A DNA stretch of 64,000 bases, taken from NCBI GenBank assembly GCA_016788785.1, contig JAEUSM010000017.1:429365-493364 (forward strand), written 5' to 3'. This document shows positions 48,647-58,888 of the stretch, in pieces. The notes beneath the pieces are model-generated. The model did no database searches. It was not told where the DNA came from and saw nothing but the letters and a program-made list of their open reading frames with translations. A program made the position numbers and the translations under genes. Origin of the DNA: Candidatus Kapaibacterium sp. (lineage in GTDB: Bacteria; Bacteroidota; Ignavibacteria; Kapaibacteriales; JAEUSM01). Position 1 is the first letter of the stretch, and each line of letters begins with the position of its first letter.

Positions 48647-49873
48647 TTACACCAAAATTTGGTTAGCGAGGACGCTGTCGAGTGTTTCACGTTTGCGGAT
48701 GAGGTGGTCTACTCCATCTTTGATCATTACTTCGGCTGGGAGTAAACGAGAATTGTAATTAGATGCCATGGACATACAATACGCACCTGCGTTTTTGAAG
48801 CAGACGATATCCCCTTCGGAGAGTTCAACGATTTTTCGATTCCATCCAAAGGTATCTGTTTCGCAGATATAGCCAACAACGGTGTAAATTCTAGAAAGTC
48901 CTTCTGGTTTAGACACGTTGAAAATAGTGTGGTACGAATCATAGAACATTGGGCGAATAAGATGATTCAAGCCTGTGTCTAATCCAGCAAAAACTGTTGA
49001 TGTTGTTTGTTTGATGACATTGACTTTTGCCAAAAAATATCCTGCTTCACTGACTAAAAATTTGCCCGGTTCAAACATCATTGTGAGGTTCTTTCCGTAT
49101 TCTGTGCAAAACTCTTTGAATCGTTTTGACATTTTTTCGCCTAGCAACTCAATGTCAGTTTCAATGTCATCAGGCTTGTACGGAACTTTGAACCCGCTAC
49201 CAAAGTCTACATAGTCAAGATTTGGAAATTTTTTTGCTGTATCGAAGAGTATTTCCGCACCTTGCAAAAACACATCGATATCCAAAATATCAGAACCTGT
49301 ATGCATGTGCAAACCATTCACATGAATGCCGTATGCTTTGACGATACGCTCTATATGCGGAAGTTGATAGTACGAAATACCAAATTTCGAATCGATATGT
49401 CCAACGGAAATTTTCGAATTTCCTCCTGCCAAAATATGCGGATTGATACGAATACACACCGGAACGCTTGAACCATAATCATGACCGAAACGCTCTAAAG
49501 TTGCGAGATTGTCAATATTGATATGCACACCTAATTTGATTGCTTGTTGCAATTCTTCGTAGGAAACACAATTAGGAGTGTAGATGATTTTTTCTGGAGC
49601 AAAACCGACTTTTAGTCCCAATTCCACTTCTTGAATGGAAACAGTGTCCAAACCACTTTGTAACTGGAGAAAGTAGTTCAATATAGAAATATTATTCAAA
49701 GCTTTACAGGCATAATTGATTTGAATATCAATGCCGGAGAAAGCCTGTTTCAATCGTTTATATTGCTTCGAAATCTTGTCAGTATCGTATACATAGATAG
49801 GTGCTCCATATTTTTCAACGAGGGATGTGACAGGGATGTTCTGAATGCAAAATTGATTGTTGATACGTTCCAT
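48647..49873 (-). CDS. lysA: Diaminopimelate decarboxylase
   Basis: LysA decarboxylates meso-diaminopimelate to lysine. With the ATG at 49873 the protein is 408 residues, as expected; the open frame runs 42 codons further upstream but that part matches nothing in the family. Motifs are PIYVYDTDKI, the PLP lysine in INYACKALNNISILNYF, GLHMHTGSDI, the glycine-rich VDFGSGFKVPY, EPGKFLVSEAG, YICETDTFGWNRK (catalytic Cys of the CExxD motif) and CFKNAGAYCMSMASNYNSR. It is monocistronic and divergent to the exchanger gene. A repeat island follows its stop. Confidence 0.96.
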   Translation of the reverse strand: MERINNQFCIQNIPVTSLVEKYGAPIYVYDTDKISKQYKRLKQAFSGIDIQINYACKALNNISILNYFLQLQSGLDTVSIQEVELGLKVGFAPEKIIYTPNCVSYEELQQAIKLGVHINIDNLATLERFGHDYGSSVPVCIRINPHILAGGNSKISVGHIDSKFGISYYQLPHIERIVKAYGIHVNGLHMHTGSDILDIDVFLQGAEILFDTAKKFPNLDYVDFGSGFKVPYKPDDIETDIELLGEKMSKRFKEFCTEYGKNLTMMFEPGKFLVSEAGYFLAKVNVIKQTTSTVFAGLDTGLNHLIRPMFYDSYHTIFNVSKPEGLSRIYTVVGYICETDTFGWNRKIVELSEGDIVCFKNAGAYCMSMASNYNSRLLPAEVMIKDGVDHLIRKRETLDSVLANQILV

Positions 49874-50026
49874 ATTGAATGAAAAAAAGTAATTATGAAA
49901 ATTGTTAGCAGTTCTTGACGAATAAGTATCGTTTGTTATTACCTCATTTTTTGCGATTGTTTTCGTACATTGCAGTTCTGAACATAAAATTTGAAACATT
50001 ATTCAGTATAAGTATTGTAAAAAAAC

Positions 50027-51106
50027 ATGAAAATTGGATCGTTTGAAATAAAGCCTCTTTTGTTGTTATTAGTGTTCATTCCCTTTACATTTGTGGGTAA
50101 ATTCCTTCATTGGAATGAAGTGTTGTTATTTGTTTTGGCAGCAATATCCATCATCCCATTAGCAGGGCTTATGGGTGAATCAACGGAACATTTGAGCCAC
50201 AAAGTTGGCTCGGGAATTGGTGGACTGTTGAATGCAACGTTTGGCAATGCTGCGGAGCTTATCATCGCTATATTGGCATTGAGTAAGGGGTTACACGATG
50301 TTGTGAAAGCGTCAATAACTGGTTCTATCATAGGAAATATACTGTTGGTGTTAGGTTTATCTATATTTGCAGGTGGAGTAAAATTTTCATCACAAAAATT
50401 CAACAAAACTACTGGAAGTTTGAATGTAACGATGTTAGCATTAAGTGTTGTTGGGCTGTTAGTACCTGCAGCATTTTTAGCAGTCGTAGGAAAAGGAGGA
50501 CTGGCATTAGAGCAAACTCTCAGTTTAGATATTTCGATAATTCTTATGGTGGCGTATGTATTGTTATTGGTGTTTTCTTTGAAAACACATAAACATCTTT
50601 ACAATGATGCTGAGGGTGCTGAAGAAGAACATCACGGTGAAGTTTGGTCTACCCAACGTTCGATATGGACATTAGTCATTGCGACTATTGGAACAGCCTT
50701 AGTTGCCGAAGTTTTAATCGGAGCAGTAGAGCATACTGCCCAAGTATGGGGAATGTCGAGTATTTTCGTGGGTGTAGTTGTTGTTGCTATTATTGGTAAT
50801 GCAGCAGAACACTCAACAGCGATTTTGGTAGCTATGAAAAATAAAATGGATTTGGCAATTTCTATCGCGGTTGGTTCGAGTATTCAAATCGCTTTATTTG
50901 TAGCACCATTGTTAGTGTTCTTGAGTTATCTATTTGGTAACCCTATGGATTTATATTTTACGACTTTTGAGACCATAAGTATTATAGTGACAGTTTGGAT
51001 ATTGTCATTGATTGTGCAAGATGGAGAAACCAATTGGATGGAAGGAATTTTGTGTTTAGCTGTCTATACCATTTTGTGTATGGCGTTTTATTTTTTACCC
51101 CATTAA
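50027..51106 (+). CDS. Calcium/proton exchanger (CAX family)
   Basis: This 359-residue inner-membrane antiporter expels Ca2+ in exchange for protons. About 11 hydrophobic segments surround the two inverted alpha-repeats that form the cation site: [18 protein letters not shown] near residues 72-89 and [20 protein letters not shown] near residues 256-275. Both carry the conserved GNAAE motif. Each is followed by the second-helix sequence [15 protein letters not shown] or [16 protein letters not shown] short acidic, His-containing loop ([10 protein letters not shown]) in the middle is cytosolic. It starts in opposite direction to lysA and is followed 27 bases later by the hybrid kinase gene. Confidence 0.95.
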   Translation: MKIGSFEIKPLLLLLVFIPFTFVGKFLHWNEVLLFVLAAISIIPLAGLMGESTEHLSHKVGSGIGGLLNATFGNAAELIIAILALSKGLHDVVKASITGSIIGNILLVLGLSIFAGGVKFSSQKFNKTTGSLNVTMLALSVVGLLVPAAFLAVVGKGGLALEQTLSLDISIILMVAYVLLLVFSLKTHKHLYNDAEGAEEEHHGEVWSTQRSIWTLVIATIGTALVAEVLIGAVEHTAQVWGMSSIFVGVVVVAIIGNAAEHSTAILVAMKNKMDLAISIAVGSSIQIALFVAPLLVFLSYLFGNPMDLYFTTFETISIIVTVWILSLIVQDGETNWMEGILCLAVYTILCMAFYFLPH

Positions 51107-51133
51107 CACTTGAAAAAAAAACCATAGAATCTT

Positions 51134-53497
51134 ATGCCGAACATGCAAACCTTAGGAACGAATGAATATTCTTCGTTCATTTCGATACTAATTCAGCAAG
51201 ATGACACTACGACAAAAATCAAAAACTTTTGTGAGTATTTGGAATGTATATGGCATGATAGTGTAGTCTTATATTTTGCAAAAGTGCAAAATAAAACCTT
51301 AGAAAATAAGCCATCAAAAAGGTATAAAAATGTTTACTCAAGCAACAACAACTTGTTGTTTGAAAAAAGTTTTGAAGCTGAAATTTCTGATCAAATTACT
51401 TTTGAACCATTACCCAATGATATTTCACAATCAATTTTTATCAACGTAGATGCTACGTTTCAAAAACAATTTTGGATTGGTAAAAGAGAGATTGGTTTTT
51501 TTATCATTCAGCTGCATGATCCTTCCATTGTATGTGAAGACATAATGGCAAGTTATGAGTCAATATTTGCTTTATTATTTTGTCAAATTGAACACAATGT
51601 TCAAACAACAAATTCACCTAGTGAAAGTTTTTTAATTGACCAGTTTATAACTAAAGAAATTGTGGAAAAAACTCCAAATATTGTATGTAGTTTTACCGAA
51701 GATGGTACAATTGTCTTTTTTAATGAAATAGCTTCAAAAACTTTATTTGGCATTTCCAAGCAGGAATTTCTTTCAAATTTTGCTGTTTCTGAGTTTATAA
51801 TTAATCAACCACAGTGGGTTCATTCTATTATTGAAGATGTAGCAATTCCTACAGTCAAGGAACAAGGAATTTGGAATGGAAATACTGCAATATTGAATTA
51901 TTTTGAAATTGAAGTTCCTATGTTTCAAACATTGATGGGACACTTCGATTTAGACGGAAAATTGCAATATATCTCAACAATCTTAAAAGATACAACTGAA
52001 ACAAAACTTCAAGAAGAAGTTCTTTTGACAACAGTAGAAGAAGCACAAGCAGCAAATAGAGCAAAATCGGAGTTTCTTGCAAATATGTCACATGAGATTC
52101 GAACTCCGATGAATGCAATATTAGGATTTACAGAAATTTTACGAAAAGAGATTATTGATAGTAGACATAAACACTTTTTGGATTCAATTCAATTAAGTGG
52201 AAAAACTCTTCTACGACTCATAAATGATATATTAGATTTATCAAAAATTGAAGCAGGCAAATTAGAAATACAGCAAGAACATATTGATTTATCAGTCCTT
52301 GCAGGTGAAATAAGGTTAGTATTTGCAGAACAAATGAATACAAAACAACTTGAGTACTCTGTCGAATACATGGCTCAAGAACAATTATATGTTTTTATTG
52401 ATGATGTTCGTTTGCGTCAGATCTTAATCAATCTCATTGGAAATGCTATTAAATTTACGTCCAAAGGGTATGTTAAAGTAATTTTACGAGTATCGAAAAA
52501 CTCTGATTCTGAGAAAAATGCTACTGTTACTGTAGAAGTTCATGATTCTGGTATTGGAATTCCTGAATCAAAACAAAAAGATATTTTTGAACCATTTACT
52601 CAACAGGATGGTCAAACTACAAGAAAATATGGCGGAACAGGACTTGGGCTAACAATCACAAGGAAGTTAGTTGAATTGATGGATGGTAAAATATCCTTGA
52701 TGTCAACTCCAGACCATGGTTCGATGTTCAAAATTGTTTTTCCAAGTGTAAAAATTGGAACAAATCAGCAAGTAAATGAGCAGAATCAGCAAAATGAATA
52801 CAGAACTATTCAATTTAATGACCCAACGGTGATGATAGTTGATGATATGATGAGCAATCGCGAGGTTATTAAAGAATATCTTTCTGATTGCAATGTATCC
52901 ATAGTTGAATGTGAAGATGGAACCGAAGCGTTGGCGTTTACTTTGGTGGAAAAACCTGATTTGATATTTATGGTGTTACGAATGGCAGAATTAGATGGGT
53001 TTGAAACAACAAAAATTCTGAAATCGCACGAAAATACTCGACCTATACCAGTTATTGCTATTACTTCTGCTCTCATGGATACTGAGGAACAACAATTTAA
53101 AGAACTTGCTGATGGTAGTCTGCGAAAACCGGTTTCGCGTAATGATATTTTGAATGAAATGACAAAATTTTTACCATTTTCAGAGATTACTGAACAACAA
53201 CACGATGTAACAAAAGATATAGTCCAAGAGGGCGATTATAAAGACATAATTCCAATGGAATTACTTCAACAATTACAAACATATGAAAGTACTTCAGAGG
53301 AACTTTTAGAAATTATTTCACTTGATGAAATTGAAACATTTGCTCAAGTGTTACTTTCATTGGGAGATATGTATTCTTTTAGACCATTATTGAACTATGC
53401 TAATGCGCTAACGGATGCAGTTGGTACCATCGATTACTCGCAACTACAAAAGCTTTTGGGACAATATAAAGACTTACTTACAAATTATAATGGATAA
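51134..53497 (+). CDS. Hybrid sensor histidine kinase with degenerate receiver domain
   Basis: This 787-residue cytosolic kinase has no membrane helix. Order: an N-terminal region of about 170 residues without a recognised domain, a PAS domain near 175-300, HisKA with FLANMSHEIRTPMNAILGFT, and a HATPase domain with N-box INLIGNAIKFTS and GGTGLGLTITRKLVELMDG. A receiver domain (about 560-680) and a helical tail follow. The receiver keeps the acidic pair (IVDDMMSN) and the Lys (LRKPVSRND), but the phospho-accepting Asp is replaced: the usual LMDxRMPxLDG reads FMVLRMAELDG, with Val at codon 614 (GTG, 52973-52975). It therefore probably cannot be phosphorylated in the usual way. The C-terminal tail is HPt-like in helicity without an obvious His. 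Its stop overlaps the M24 peptidase start. Confidence 0.93.
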   Translation: MPNMQTLGTNEYSSFISILIQQDDTTTKIKNFCEYLECIWHDSVVLYFAKVQNKTLENKPSKRYKNVYSSNNNLLFEKSFEAEISDQITFEPLPNDISQSIFINVDATFQKQFWIGKREIGFFIIQLHDPSIVCEDIMASYESIFALLFCQIEHNVQTTNSPSESFLIDQFITKEIVEKTPNIVCSFTEDGTIVFFNEIASKTLFGISKQEFLSNFAVSEFIINQPQWVHSIIEDVAIPTVKEQGIWNGNTAILNYFEIEVPMFQTLMGHFDLDGKLQYISTILKDTTETKLQEEVLLTTVEEAQAANRAKSEFLANMSHEIRTPMNAILGFTEILRKEIIDSRHKHFLDSIQLSGKTLLRLINDILDLSKIEAGKLEIQQEHIDLSVLAGEIRLVFAEQMNTKQLEYSVEYMAQEQLYVFIDDVRLRQILINLIGNAIKFTSKGYVKVILRVSKNSDSEKNATVTVEVHDSGIGIPESKQKDIFEPFTQQDGQTTRKYGGTGLGLTITRKLVELMDGKISLMSTPDHGSMFKIVFPSVKIGTNQQVNEQNQQNEYRTIQFNDPTVMIVDDMMSNREVIKEYLSDCNVSIVECEDGTEALAFTLVEKPDLIFMVLRMAELDGFETTKILKSHENTRPIPVIAITSALMDTEEQQFKELADGSLRKPVSRNDILNEMTKFLPFSEITEQQHDVTKDIVQEGDYKDIIPMELLQQLQTYESTSEELLEIISLDEIETFAQVLLSLGDMYSFRPLLNYANALTDAVGTIDYSQLQKLLGQYKDLLTNYNG

Positions 53498-54728
53498 TGC
53501 GATGGTAGATATAGCAGCAATTCAACAATTATTAGTTCAACACAATATTGACGCTTGGTTTTTATACGATTTTCGACATTCAAATACTATTGCATGGAAT
53601 ATATTAAGTTTATCTTCTGAAGCACATTGTACTCGACGCTGGGGAGTGTGTATCCCTAAAATTGGAGAACCAATCAAAATCACCAGTACAATGGAACAAG
53701 CTGGATTATCACATTTGCCGTTTGAACATTATAAATATAACACTGGTAACGAGTGGTTTGAATGTGCAGAAAAAGCAATGAGAGGTTTTTCTACTATTGC
53801 AATCGAGTACTCACCAAACTCTACATTACCTACAGTTTCAAAAGTTGATGCTGGATTTGTGGAATGGATGCGTTCCATAGGAAAAACAATCGTTTCTTCG
53901 GCAGATATAACCGTACCGTTTGAATCAGTATTGACAGAAGAGCAAATGGCAGAACAACGCAAAACTGCTTCTGATCTTCGCCAAACGATGATAGAAACAT
54001 TTCTCTATATTCGAGAAAATGTATTGACTTTCGGTTCAACAAATGAGTATGCTATCCAACAATATATTTTAGGATTAATGGCACAAAAAAACTTGTTGCC
54101 TAATCATGCACCTATTGTCGCTAAAGGAGTCAATGCTGCATCTCCACATTATTTCCCAAATGAAAAAACTGCAGCAAAATTGGAAAAAGGTGATGTAATT
54201 CTCATTGATATGTGGGCTCAAAGGAAGAATCAACCCAAAAGTGTGTTTGCCGATATAACTTGGATGTGTTATTTAGCAGATGAGGTTCCTAAAGAATATG
54301 CCACGCCGTTTGATACCTTGGTAAAAGCACGAAATACAGCAGCATCGTTAGTACAAGAACGCTTCAAAAACAAAGAGGCAGTTTATGGATTTGAGGTAGA
54401 TGATGCATCACGAAGAATTGTGAATGAGGCAGGATATGGCAAATATTTTATTCATCGCACAGGACACAGTATCACTCACGAATTACACGGAGCTGGTGTG
54501 AATATGGATAATTATGAAGCAAAAGACATTCGTAGAATATTGAATGGGACATCGTTTTCCATCGAACCGGGAATTTACATCGACGATTTTTGTGGCTTCA
54601 GAACTGAGTTAGATGTGCTTATTGCTTCCGATGGTACAGTTTATCCGGGTATAGGAAGCGAACAATCTTCATTAATTCCATTGTTACATCCAAATATAGA
54701 AGAAATTACAAAATATTCTGTGAAATAA
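53490..54728 (+). CDS. M24 family Xaa-Pro peptidase
   Basis: This 412-residue aminopeptidase P/prolidase-like enzyme removes residues next to proline. All five metal ligands of the pita-bread fold appear: Asp in ILIDMWAQR, Asp in VFADITWM, His in GHSITHELHGAG, Glu in FSIEPGIYI, and Glu in FRTELDVLI. The N-terminal creatinase-like domain begins IDAWFLYDFRHSNTIAWN. The ATG at 53490 overlaps the upstream kinase stop by eight bases; another ATG 12 bases on (53502) is a possible alternative. The longer open frame into the kinase gene is not supported. No signal peptide, so it probably works on cytosolic peptides. Confidence 0.93.
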   Translation: MDNAMVDIAAIQQLLVQHNIDAWFLYDFRHSNTIAWNILSLSSEAHCTRRWGVCIPKIGEPIKITSTMEQAGLSHLPFEHYKYNTGNEWFECAEKAMRGFSTIAIEYSPNSTLPTVSKVDAGFVEWMRSIGKTIVSSADITVPFESVLTEEQMAEQRKTASDLRQTMIETFLYIRENVLTFGSTNEYAIQQYILGLMAQKNLLPNHAPIVAKGVNAASPHYFPNEKTAAKLEKGDVILIDMWAQRKNQPKSVFADITWMCYLADEVPKEYATPFDTLVKARNTAASLVQERFKNKEAVYGFEVDDASRRIVNEAGYGKYFIHRTGHSITHELHGAGVNMDNYEAKDIRRILNGTSFSIEPGIYIDDFCGFRTELDVLIASDGTVYPGIGSEQSSLIPLLHPNIEEITKYSVK

Positions 54729-54735
54729 TTTCGTT

Positions 54736-56517
54736 TTACAACGGAATTTTCCGTAATTCTTCTCGAGTTGCCGTTAAATACGTGGAAGATGGAAATGTAG
54801 CAAGTAATTGTTGAAATGCTTTTTTTGACTCTTCAAATCGTTGAAGGTTTTTCAATGAACTTGCGTACAGAAATAATGCCTTGTCACCCCAAATACTTTC
54901 TGGAAACGCTTTGATAAATTCTGTATACGTTGTTATTACGTTTCCATCTTGATTTGTAGAGTGTTGAATCAATAAAATATCCAAATACGATAATTCAGAA
55001 ATATCATCTGTAGCATTCGATAAGATAATTGTTCTGAAAGCATTCAAAGCATCATTATTCTTCATCTGAAAGGTCAAATATGTTGCTTTGGCATATTCTT
55101 GCAATCGAACTTTTTGCTCTTGAAATTGCTCAATGAGAATTATTCTTTCCAAAGCATCATTAGCTTCATTTGTTAGAACTTTTTTTGCAATGGCACCGTA
55201 GAGTACTTTCGCGGAATCTATATTGCCCTCGAACCAAAGCATTTCTGCAATGAAAAAGTCAGCTTTACGGCGAAGTTCATTTGTTTCGGATAGTGATTTC
55301 ATAGGTTGGAGAATGTTCTTAGCCTCATCAAAAGAACCCTCGACCATCGCAATTTCTGCTAATTCCAAACGAGCCATTGAAGAAAAGGGAGTTCCATAAT
55401 ATTTCGAAGCACATTGAGTAAATTCTTTTTTTGCAGAGGGTATATCTTTAGCAAATATTTTTAGAACCATTCCTTTCCTGTAGACAATTTCAGGAGCAAA
55501 TGAAGAGGCGGTTGGGTCTTTTGCAATAGATTCATACCGTTGTAATACATCAGAAATTTGATCTTTGGTTATAGAAGTACTGATTGATAATTTGGTTTCT
55601 AATGTACGAGTATATCCAAAAATTGCAGATATTCGCAAATTCGCAGCTGCAGAATTATCATCAATAATCATGCTGTAAGCCTTGAGTGCATCTTCAAATA
55701 ATCCGTCTTTGGAACAAACAGAAGCAAATTGATAAATTTCACCTCCATTAGAACCAGACTTTTTATCTAATTCTGATACAATATTCAATGCTTTACCTGT
55801 CTGATTTGTTGACCGATAAAACCACTCTATAAGGCGATAATTGAGTAAGTTTTCTTGGTCAGTTTTTTTCAATTTTAAGAGTGATTCTTCAACAACAGGG
55901 ATGTTATTTGGATTAGAAATAAGAGCTGTAATTTTCCCTTGTACAACACCTAAATTGAACGAAGTTCGTAAAAGTGTTATGATTTCTGTCATTGCTAAAT
56001 CAATCTTACCGTTAGCTGCATAACATTGTGATAATTCCTCAGCGAACAACTCATTTGAGGTAAATTTTTTCCTTCCTGCAATGAAGGTAGTAATCGCCTT
56101 TTCAATTTGACGCTGGGTTAGTTGAGAATTTGCTATCGTTAGCACATCATCCTCAGAAAAGATAAATTCTTTCACAGCAGTATTCCAATTTTCATCTGCT
56201 TTTGTAGGTTGTCCCAATTTCCAAAGTGTCTCCCCTGCAATGGAATATGTCAAAGATGATGGAGTTCTTTTAACTTGCATTTCTACTATTGGCAATAATT
56301 CTGTATATTTTTGCTGGTTGTTTAATGAACGAACAACACCCAAAAAATACCCCAAATTTAGCTGGTCAGTTTCTAAAAGTTGATAATATAATCGAAAAGA
56401 ATTTGCAAAGTCACCTTGTTGTTCGTAACTTTGTGCAAGTCGAAGCTTATCTGCTTGTGAAAAACACAAATAGTGTGAAGTGAAAAAAAGAATTGTTGCG
56501 ACAATTATGACGTTCAT
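54736..56517 (-). CDS. Exported tetratricopeptide-repeat protein
   Basis: This 593-residue protein has a signal peptide (IIVATILFFTSHYLCFSQA) and is otherwise helical, with many TPR-like pairs. Recognisable repeats include QGDFANSFRLYYQLLETDQL near residue 31, KDGLFEDALKAYSMIIDDN, FDEAKNILQPMK and a final FEESKKAFQQLLATFPSSTY. The pattern, ending in a YbgF/BamD-type tail repeat, suggests a periplasmic scaffold or adaptor. Nothing identifies a specific partner. It lies alone, convergent with the M24 peptidase gene (seven-base gap) and divergent to the PAS/GAF regulator across 173 bases. Confidence 0.85.
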   Translation of the reverse strand: MNVIIVATILFFTSHYLCFSQADKLRLAQSYEQQGDFANSFRLYYQLLETDQLNLGYFLGVVRSLNNQQKYTELLPIVEMQVKRTPSSLTYSIAGETLWKLGQPTKADENWNTAVKEFIFSEDDVLTIANSQLTQRQIEKAITTFIAGRKKFTSNELFAEELSQCYAANGKIDLAMTEIITLLRTSFNLGVVQGKITALISNPNNIPVVEESLLKLKKTDQENLLNYRLIEWFYRSTNQTGKALNIVSELDKKSGSNGGEIYQFASVCSKDGLFEDALKAYSMIIDDNSAAANLRISAIFGYTRTLETKLSISTSITKDQISDVLQRYESIAKDPTASSFAPEIVYRKGMVLKIFAKDIPSAKKEFTQCASKYYGTPFSSMARLELAEIAMVEGSFDEAKNILQPMKSLSETNELRRKADFFIAEMLWFEGNIDSAKVLYGAIAKKVLTNEANDALERIILIEQFQEQKVRLQEYAKATYLTFQMKNNDALNAFRTIILSNATDDISELSYLDILLIQHSTNQDGNVITTYTEFIKAFPESIWGDKALFLYASSLKNLQRFEESKKAFQQLLATFPSSTYLTATREELRKIPL

Positions 56518-56690
56518 TTTGCCAATTAAATAAGTGATGGTATTGTATCTTAGTTCTTTACTAACGGTTAAAATAGTTCAGAATTGTTATAACAGTACAG
56601 TACGACAAATCAAAGTCGATAATTATCTTTTTTATCTAATAAAACTATCAAATATGTTCGTGGCTCTGTCCCACTGACAAAAAATATACA

Positions 56691-58850
56691 ATGAAAAACA
56701 CTACTATTCTTGTTGTTGAAGACGACAAATTCACGGCAAGAAGTCTTAATCATTATTTAGTCCAATTGGGGTATATAGTTTTAGCTACTGTTGATTCAGG
56801 TGATGAAGCTATTGCAAAAGTAAAAGAATTTTCCCCAGATATTGTTCTCATGGATATACTTCTTCAAGGAAGTTATGATGGCATCGACACTTCACAAAAG
56901 ATAAAAGCAGAGTATGATGTGCCAATAATCTATATTACCTCTGGTGCTCAAAAAGAATTGATTCATCGTGCTAAGTTAACAACACCATTTGGTTTTATCA
57001 TAAAACCATTTACACAAGAAGATTTATTTACTCAAATTGAAATTGCATTATATAAGCATTCTAATGAAGTTACTCTGAAAAAACTGCAAGAATCCGAACG
57101 ATTTTTGGCTTCTATTACTAAAAATATTCATGATGCGGTTTTGACAATCAGTCCAAATACAGAAGTTTTATATCAAAACGAAGCTGCAAGGATGTATTTC
57201 CAGCAAATGATTGATTTAACAACACCACAATTATTAGTTCATTATCTCAGTTGTTTGCAAGAAGGCTTTGCAGAATCTATAGTAGAAAAAGTTCGTTACA
57301 AAATGATGGGTATTCCATTAGATTCAGAAGGTAATGAATGTGCTGCAACTATTCAAAATAGAACAATTTGGTTTCAATATTCCATTGATTTCATTGAAGT
57401 TACATCAAAAAATCAACAACAAAATATAGTGCTCATTTTTAGAGATATCACCAATTCTAAAAATGCACAAAACGCCTTAAAAGATTCCCATACACTTTTA
57501 GAACATAGAGTAGAAGAACGAACAAAAGAACTTGAACAGGCAAATGGATTGCTACTACAAGAAGTGGCAAATAGAGCTCGAGCAGAAGCACGTTTGCATA
57601 AACTTGCTTCCAATAGAAAACGACTTGCCGAAATTGCAAGTTCTATTCTCTCGAAAACTTCATTAGAACAAATTCTACAATTGAGTAAAAATGAGCTAAA
57701 GGAATTAATTCCTTTTGAGGATTTTAGTTATTTTACTACGAATGAAGATACTTCATCGTTAGAAAAAATAATATTTTCCTACGATGATACTTCAGTTATT
57801 GACAAAGTCATTCCATTGTCTCGTAGTATTGTTAGCGATACCTATTTACAGGGTTTATCAATTCTGTTAAATAATTCTCAATTAGATCCACGTTCCTATT
57901 TTAACGAAATGACAGAAAACAGCATGCATCATATGTTGTGTTTCTCCATAGTGGAAAATAAGCAGAAATATGGTATTCTTTGTATCAGTAGATTTTCAAA
58001 TCCTGAATTTACTCAAGATGATTTTGATTTAGTTCAGTTATTGGTGAATTACATTGCAATTGCAATATCAAAAGCTCAATTGTTTAATTCTTTGTCAACT
58101 TCAGAATCTCGAACAAAGGTCCTATTTGAGCGTTTCCAAGAAGCTGTTTTGGTCGTTGATGGATTTGGCAAAATAATTGACGCAAATATGTCTGCTGTCG
58201 AATTATTGGGCTATGAATCCAAACAAGTTCTTTTAAATGTACAAACTATAGATGTATTATATTTTGATCAAAAAAAACGAGAACAGTTCCTTCGTACACT
58301 TTCTTTGAATGGATATGTAAAAGACAGTAATTTTGTTTTGAAAAGAGGCGATGGATCAACTGTAAGTGTTTCCGCTTCTGCAATTCCGATCCAATCAATC
58401 AAGGGTCAAGTAACATTATATTACGCCATTTTTTCAGATTTGGATAAGTATAAAGACTCGTTGGAACAAAATGTAAAAAACGAACATCTTTTCAGCGAGA
58501 TACTCAACTATTTCCCTTATTTTATAGCAATAATTCAAAAATCCGTTGTTCGATATTCCAATTCTCGCTCATTGGAATTATTAGGTTATTCTTCGGAAGA
58601 ATTGATGTCAATAAATTTTTTAGAATTAGTGCATCCTGATCAACGCTCCGAAATTATCGAAAGAAACATTCGCAGATTAAATGGTGAAGATTTTGATCCA
58701 TATTATTTCTTACGAATTATTACAAAAAACAATGTTGAAAAAACGCTTCATATTCATAGCTCAAGAATCATTTTTGACAATGAAGTCTGTGTCTTAGTAG
58801 TTGCTGAAACTGCAACTGATTATTTGAAAAATCCAATTCTTTCGAAATAA
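56691..58850 (+). CDS. Response regulator with PAS-GAF-PAS sensor modules and no output domain
   Basis: This 719-residue cytosolic protein starts with a complete receiver: LVVEDDKFTARSLN, phospho-accepting Asp in DIVLMDILLQG near residue 54, Thr in IIYITSGAQ, and Lys in FIIKPFTQEDL. A PAS domain follows (about 130-255), then a coiled coil (HRVEERTKELEQANGLLLQE), a GAF domain (about 310-455) and two further PAS domains (about 470-590 and 595-710). It ends after the last PAS with no histidine kinase, GGDEF, HTH or other effector. It may act by protein contact or be truncated. The 173-base gap upstream holds a TATGTTCG near 56653, close to the -7 box form. Confidence 0.9.
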   Translation: MKNTTILVVEDDKFTARSLNHYLVQLGYIVLATVDSGDEAIAKVKEFSPDIVLMDILLQGSYDGIDTSQKIKAEYDVPIIYITSGAQKELIHRAKLTTPFGFIIKPFTQEDLFTQIEIALYKHSNEVTLKKLQESERFLASITKNIHDAVLTISPNTEVLYQNEAARMYFQQMIDLTTPQLLVHYLSCLQEGFAESIVEKVRYKMMGIPLDSEGNECAATIQNRTIWFQYSIDFIEVTSKNQQQNIVLIFRDITNSKNAQNALKDSHTLLEHRVEERTKELEQANGLLLQEVANRARAEARLHKLASNRKRLAEIASSILSKTSLEQILQLSKNELKELIPFEDFSYFTTNEDTSSLEKIIFSYDDTSVIDKVIPLSRSIVSDTYLQGLSILLNNSQLDPRSYFNEMTENSMHHMLCFSIVENKQKYGILCISRFSNPEFTQDDFDLVQLLVNYIAIAISKAQLFNSLSTSESRTKVLFERFQEAVLVVDGFGKIIDANMSAVELLGYESKQVLLNVQTIDVLYFDQKKREQFLRTLSLNGYVKDSNFVLKRGDGSTVSVSASAIPIQSIKGQVTLYYAIFSDLDKYKDSLEQNVKNEHLFSEILNYFPYFIAIIQKSVVRYSNSRSLELLGYSSEELMSINFLELVHPDQRSEIIERNIRRLNGEDFDPYYFLRIITKNNVEKTLHIHSSRIIFDNEVCVLVVAETATDYLKNPILSK

Positions 58851-58888
58851 CAACTTATTCTTTGATTCGATAACCTATCTTTCATTCT

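Noticed and set aside
48683..48692. TGTTTCACGT resembling half of a parS site
   Set aside because: Only 10 of 16 bases of the parS consensus match, the second half is unrelated, and it lies inside lysA coding sequence far from parB.
49874..49999. 42-codon upstream extension of lysA
   Set aside because: The extension matches nothing in the family, and the ATG at 49873 gives the normal N terminus.
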